From positions 1 through 16,657 of the forward strand of contig JANXTP010000043.1 in the NCBI GenBank assembly GCA_025352345.1: a stretch of 16,657 nucleotides of DNA, in the 5' to 3' direction. The notes under the pieces are model-generated. The model was not told the DNA's origin. It made no database searches and saw nothing but the letters and a program-made list of their open reading frames with translations. A program made the translations under genes and the position numbers. This stretch comes from Burkholderiales bacterium. GTDB taxonomy: Bacteria; Pseudomonadota; Gammaproteobacteria; Burkholderiales; Burkholderiaceae_C. Of the stretch, positions 15,040 through 16,657 are shown piece after piece (position 1 is the stretch's first letter; each line of letters starts with the position of its first letter).

Positions 15040-15953
15040 TGCGTCTGCTGGATGCCTGCAATGGCCCAGGCACCACCGACGTTCGGCTTGACCAGGTGCC
15101 AGACCTCGTCGAACGCCGTCACCGGGCCGTCGGCCTCTTCGCGGATCGTGCCGTGGTAGCGCACGCTGACCATTTGGCGTTCTGCCTCCTCGACCATATC
15201 GATCACCTCGGCATCGACGTGGATCACGTCGGTGCGTTGTTCGCGGTGCAGCCGGTCTTGCAGGTCGAGCTTGATTGCGGCGTACATCTCCGGGGTGGTG
15301 AACTGGCGCAGGTCGGCGAGGTCGGCGGTGTCGTTGGCGGCTTGCATGCGGATGAAGGTCAGCTTGGCGATGCGCTCGAACGCGGCTTGGTCGAAGCCTG
15401 GCGGCAACATCGCCGGGCGCGCGAAGGCCGGTGAGTTTGCGGCAGCCGGCGCTGCGGCTGCAGAAGCGCTCCAACCCGACCCCGACCCTGAACTGCCGCC
15501 GGCTGCGGGCAGTTCACCGGCAAAGCGCAGGCCGTTGTAACCGGTGGCAGCCGGCCGCGACGATGACCCAGTCATGCGCCCCATCACGAAGCGGATCGCG
15601 ATGAAGGCGAGTGCGCCCAGCAGCACCATCATGATCAAGTTGCCAAATTCGGCGCCCATGCCCAAGTGGCTCATCAAGGCGGCGATGCCCAGCCCAGCAG
15701 CCAGGCCCGCGATTGGTCCCATCCACGATCGCCTCGGCGCTGGAGCGGGCAAGGTCCCTGGTGTGGCGGTCGGGCTGGGATTGGCTTGTGCGGGCCGTGC
15801 CGAAGTAGGGGCCTCGGTCGGGCTGCTGCGCGGCGGCAACTGGCGCTGCATGCCGGAGTAGCCGCCGCCGCCGAGGCGCTTGGCGTCGGCGGCGGAGGGT
15901 GTGAAGCCGGTCGCCAGCAGGGCTAGCGACAAAGCCAGGATCCAGGATTTCAT
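15036..15953 (-). CDS. Exported Tim44-like domain protein
   Basis: The 305-residue protein has a signal peptide or anchor (MKSWILALSLALLATGFTPS, cut near residue 24). A Pro/Ser/Thr-rich stretch (36-75), two hydrophobic segments (about 79-97 and 103-124), a Gly/Ser/Ala linker (128-180), and a C-terminal Tim44-like domain (about 185-303) follow. The last domain includes FERIAKLTFIRMQAANDTAD and VSVRYHGTIREE and ends in WHLVKPNVGGAWAIAGIQQT. In mitochondria the Tim44 domain recruits Hsp70 and contacts membranes. In bacteria such proteins are mostly uncharacterised inner-membrane proteins. ATG at 15951-15953 has a GGAAC-type ribosome-binding site, which lies within an 11-bp tandem repeat. The stop overlaps the phosphoesterase start. 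It is divergent from tolB. Confidence 0.86.
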   Translation of the reverse strand: MKSWILALSLALLATGFTPSAADAKRLGGGGYSGMQRQLPPRSSPTEAPTSARPAQANPSPTATPGTLPAPAPRRSWMGPIAGLAAGLGIAALMSHLGMGAEFGNLIMMVLLGALAFIAIRFVMGRMTGSSSRPAATGYNGLRFAGELPAAGGSSGSGSGWSASAAAAPAAANSPAFARPAMLPPGFDQAAFERIAKLTFIRMQAANDTADLADLRQFTTPEMYAAIKLDLQDRLHREQRTDVIHVDAEVIDMVEEAERQMVSVRYHGTIREEADGPVTAFDEVWHLVKPNVGGAWAIAGIQQTQ

Positions 15954-15985
15954 GGTGTGTTCCTTGTGCGTTCCATGTGCGTTCA
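15953..15985. repeat. 11-bp tandem repeat, three copies, over the ribosome-binding site
   Basis: Three adjacent units (TGGTGTGTTCC, TTGTGCGTTCC, ATGTGCGTTCA) differ at few positions. On the minus strand each has a GGAAC/TGAAC core, giving up to three Shine-Dalgarno-like sites before the Tim44-like start. The 11-bp period is about one helical turn. The function is unknown. Confidence 0.6.
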
Positions 15986-16142
15986 ACAAACCCCAGTTGC
16001 ACCCGACAAGCGCAAACGCAAGACCCCCAGCGCACGATGCGCCCCGCATTGTCCTCGGGGCGACGTTCTCTTTGAGGCGGATGGACGGGCGGATCGAAAA
16101 ATCTCTGCCTTCATACTGAACTCCACGGCGATCGGCGAGTCC

Positions 16143-16171
16143 CTGACACGTGTCTGCGGCGCCTCTATCAT
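16143..16171 (+). promoter_or_regulatory. Sigma70-type promoter for tolB
   Basis: CTGACA (16143-16148) and TATCAT (16166-16171) are each 5/6 matches to consensus with an ideal 17-bp spacer. Transcription would start near 16178, about 63 bases before the tolB ATG. A perfect palindrome, GACACGTGTC (16145-16154), overlaps the -35 element and could bind a regulator. This is one of the best promoter matches in the window. Confidence 0.65.
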
Positions 16172-16240
16172 CCGTTCGCTTGGGTCGTACGGTACCGATG
16201 CCCCCGCGGTTGCCGACGAGCCTGAGAGCCTCCCTTTCCG

Positions 16241-16657
16241 ATGCCCATGCTGCGACCGATCACTGACCTTGCCTCCCGCTTCCTCACCGCTACTTGGGCC
16301 GCCCTGGCGGTTTCACTGACGGTCATCCCCGCCGCACAGGCCCAGCTTCGGGTCGAAATGTCGGGGGTTGGCGCCTCGCAGGTGCCGATTGCGGTGGTGG
16401 GCTTTCGTAATGAGCAAGCTGTACCGCAGTCGCTGTCCCAAATCGTGCGGGCCGACCTGGAACGCAGCGGCCTGTTTCGCGGCGTCGATGCGCCGGGGGT
16501 GCTCGACGAGGTCGCGCAACCCGCGATGGCCGACTGGCGCCGCCGCGCGGCCGATGCGCTGGTCGGCGGGTCGGTGACGCGGCTGGCCGATGGCCGCTAC
16601 GACGTGCGCTTCAAGCTGTGGGATGTGGTCAAGGGCACCGAGCTGGGCGCGCAAAGC
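16241..16657 (+). CDS. tolB: TolB, N-terminal part (gene runs off the window)
   Basis: TolB is the periplasmic beta-propeller protein of the Tol-Pal system, which keeps the outer membrane attached and helps constriction during division. The 139 codons present encode a signal peptide MPMLRPITDLASRFLTATWA followed by ALAVSLTVIPAAQA, cut before QLRVEMSG (after residue 34). The mature part, IAVVGFRNEQAVPQSLSQIV then RADLERSGLFR and DALVGGSVTRLADGRYDVRF, matches the TolB N-terminal domain. The start is ATG 16241 or 16247; no strong Shine-Dalgarno is seen. TolA normally lies just upstream, but here the upstream 287 bp are non-coding and then comes the divergent Tim44-like gene. A promoter at 16143-16171 is consistent with separate transcription. 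Confidence 0.93.
   Translation, partial: MPMLRPITDLASRFLTATWAALAVSLTVIPAAQAQLRVEMSGVGASQVPIAVVGFRNEQAVPQSLSQIVRADLERSGLFRGVDAPGVLDEVAQPAMADWRRRAADALVGGSVTRLADGRYDVRFKLWDVVKGTELGAQS

Overview
The window reads as chromosomal DNA of a high-GC Gram-negative proteobacterium. It is most likely a betaproteobacterium of the order Burkholderiales. The evidence is the strong G/C bias at third codon positions, E. coli-like ArgG, RluA, DusC and TolB, small proteins of Burkholderiales type, and a periplasmic Tol component. The genus is inference; no rRNA or tRNA gene is present to settle it.

Layout. At 1-4079 the minus strand carries a tight run: yaeQ family gene, small GNAT-like protein, S9 prolyl oligopeptidase, DEDDh exonuclease, then after 102 bp the start of argG, which leaves the window. 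At 4080-4185 a dyad-containing divergent region separates yaeQ from a small protein with a ribbon-helix-helix-like C-terminus (4186-4473). A convergent cold-shock gene (4537-4746) has a near-perfect intrinsic terminator and a structured leader. At 5028-6028 an S4-domain RNA-binding protein is translationally coupled to a 2-oxoglutarate/Fe(II) dioxygenase of the free-amino-acid hydroxylase family. At 6045-7549 an rluA-SDR pair runs on the minus strand, head to head (17 bp) with an ABC exporter (7567-9432). A ribbon-helix-helix antitoxin/PIN toxin module follows (9478-10115), with an operator-like palindrome in front and an unassigned 214-bp stretch behind.

From 10330 to 14220 come a pterin carbinolamine dehydratase-like gene and a divergent DUF808 (YedI-like) membrane protein. 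Next are a secreted FKBP-type peptidyl-prolyl isomerase, apparently started at TTG, and the divergent dusC, then a two-domain protein of unknown function. From 14236 to 15953 a minus-strand pair encodes an exported Tim44-like protein and, overlapping it by 4 bp, a CpdA-like metallophosphoesterase. Divergent from these is tolB, cut by the window end, with a good sigma70-type promoter of its own.

The genes are mostly housekeeping: arginine synthesis, RNA modification (RluA, DusC), protein folding and turnover, and envelope upkeep (TolB, FKBP, Tim44-like). No clearly new multi-gene system is evident. The best leads are the coupled S4/dioxygenase pair, the small ribbon-helix-helix-like protein with its upstream dyad, the Tim44-like/phosphoesterase pair beside a tolB not preceded by tolA, and the unassigned stretch after the toxin gene. 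Most of the longest other open frames are antisense shadows typical of high-GC DNA.
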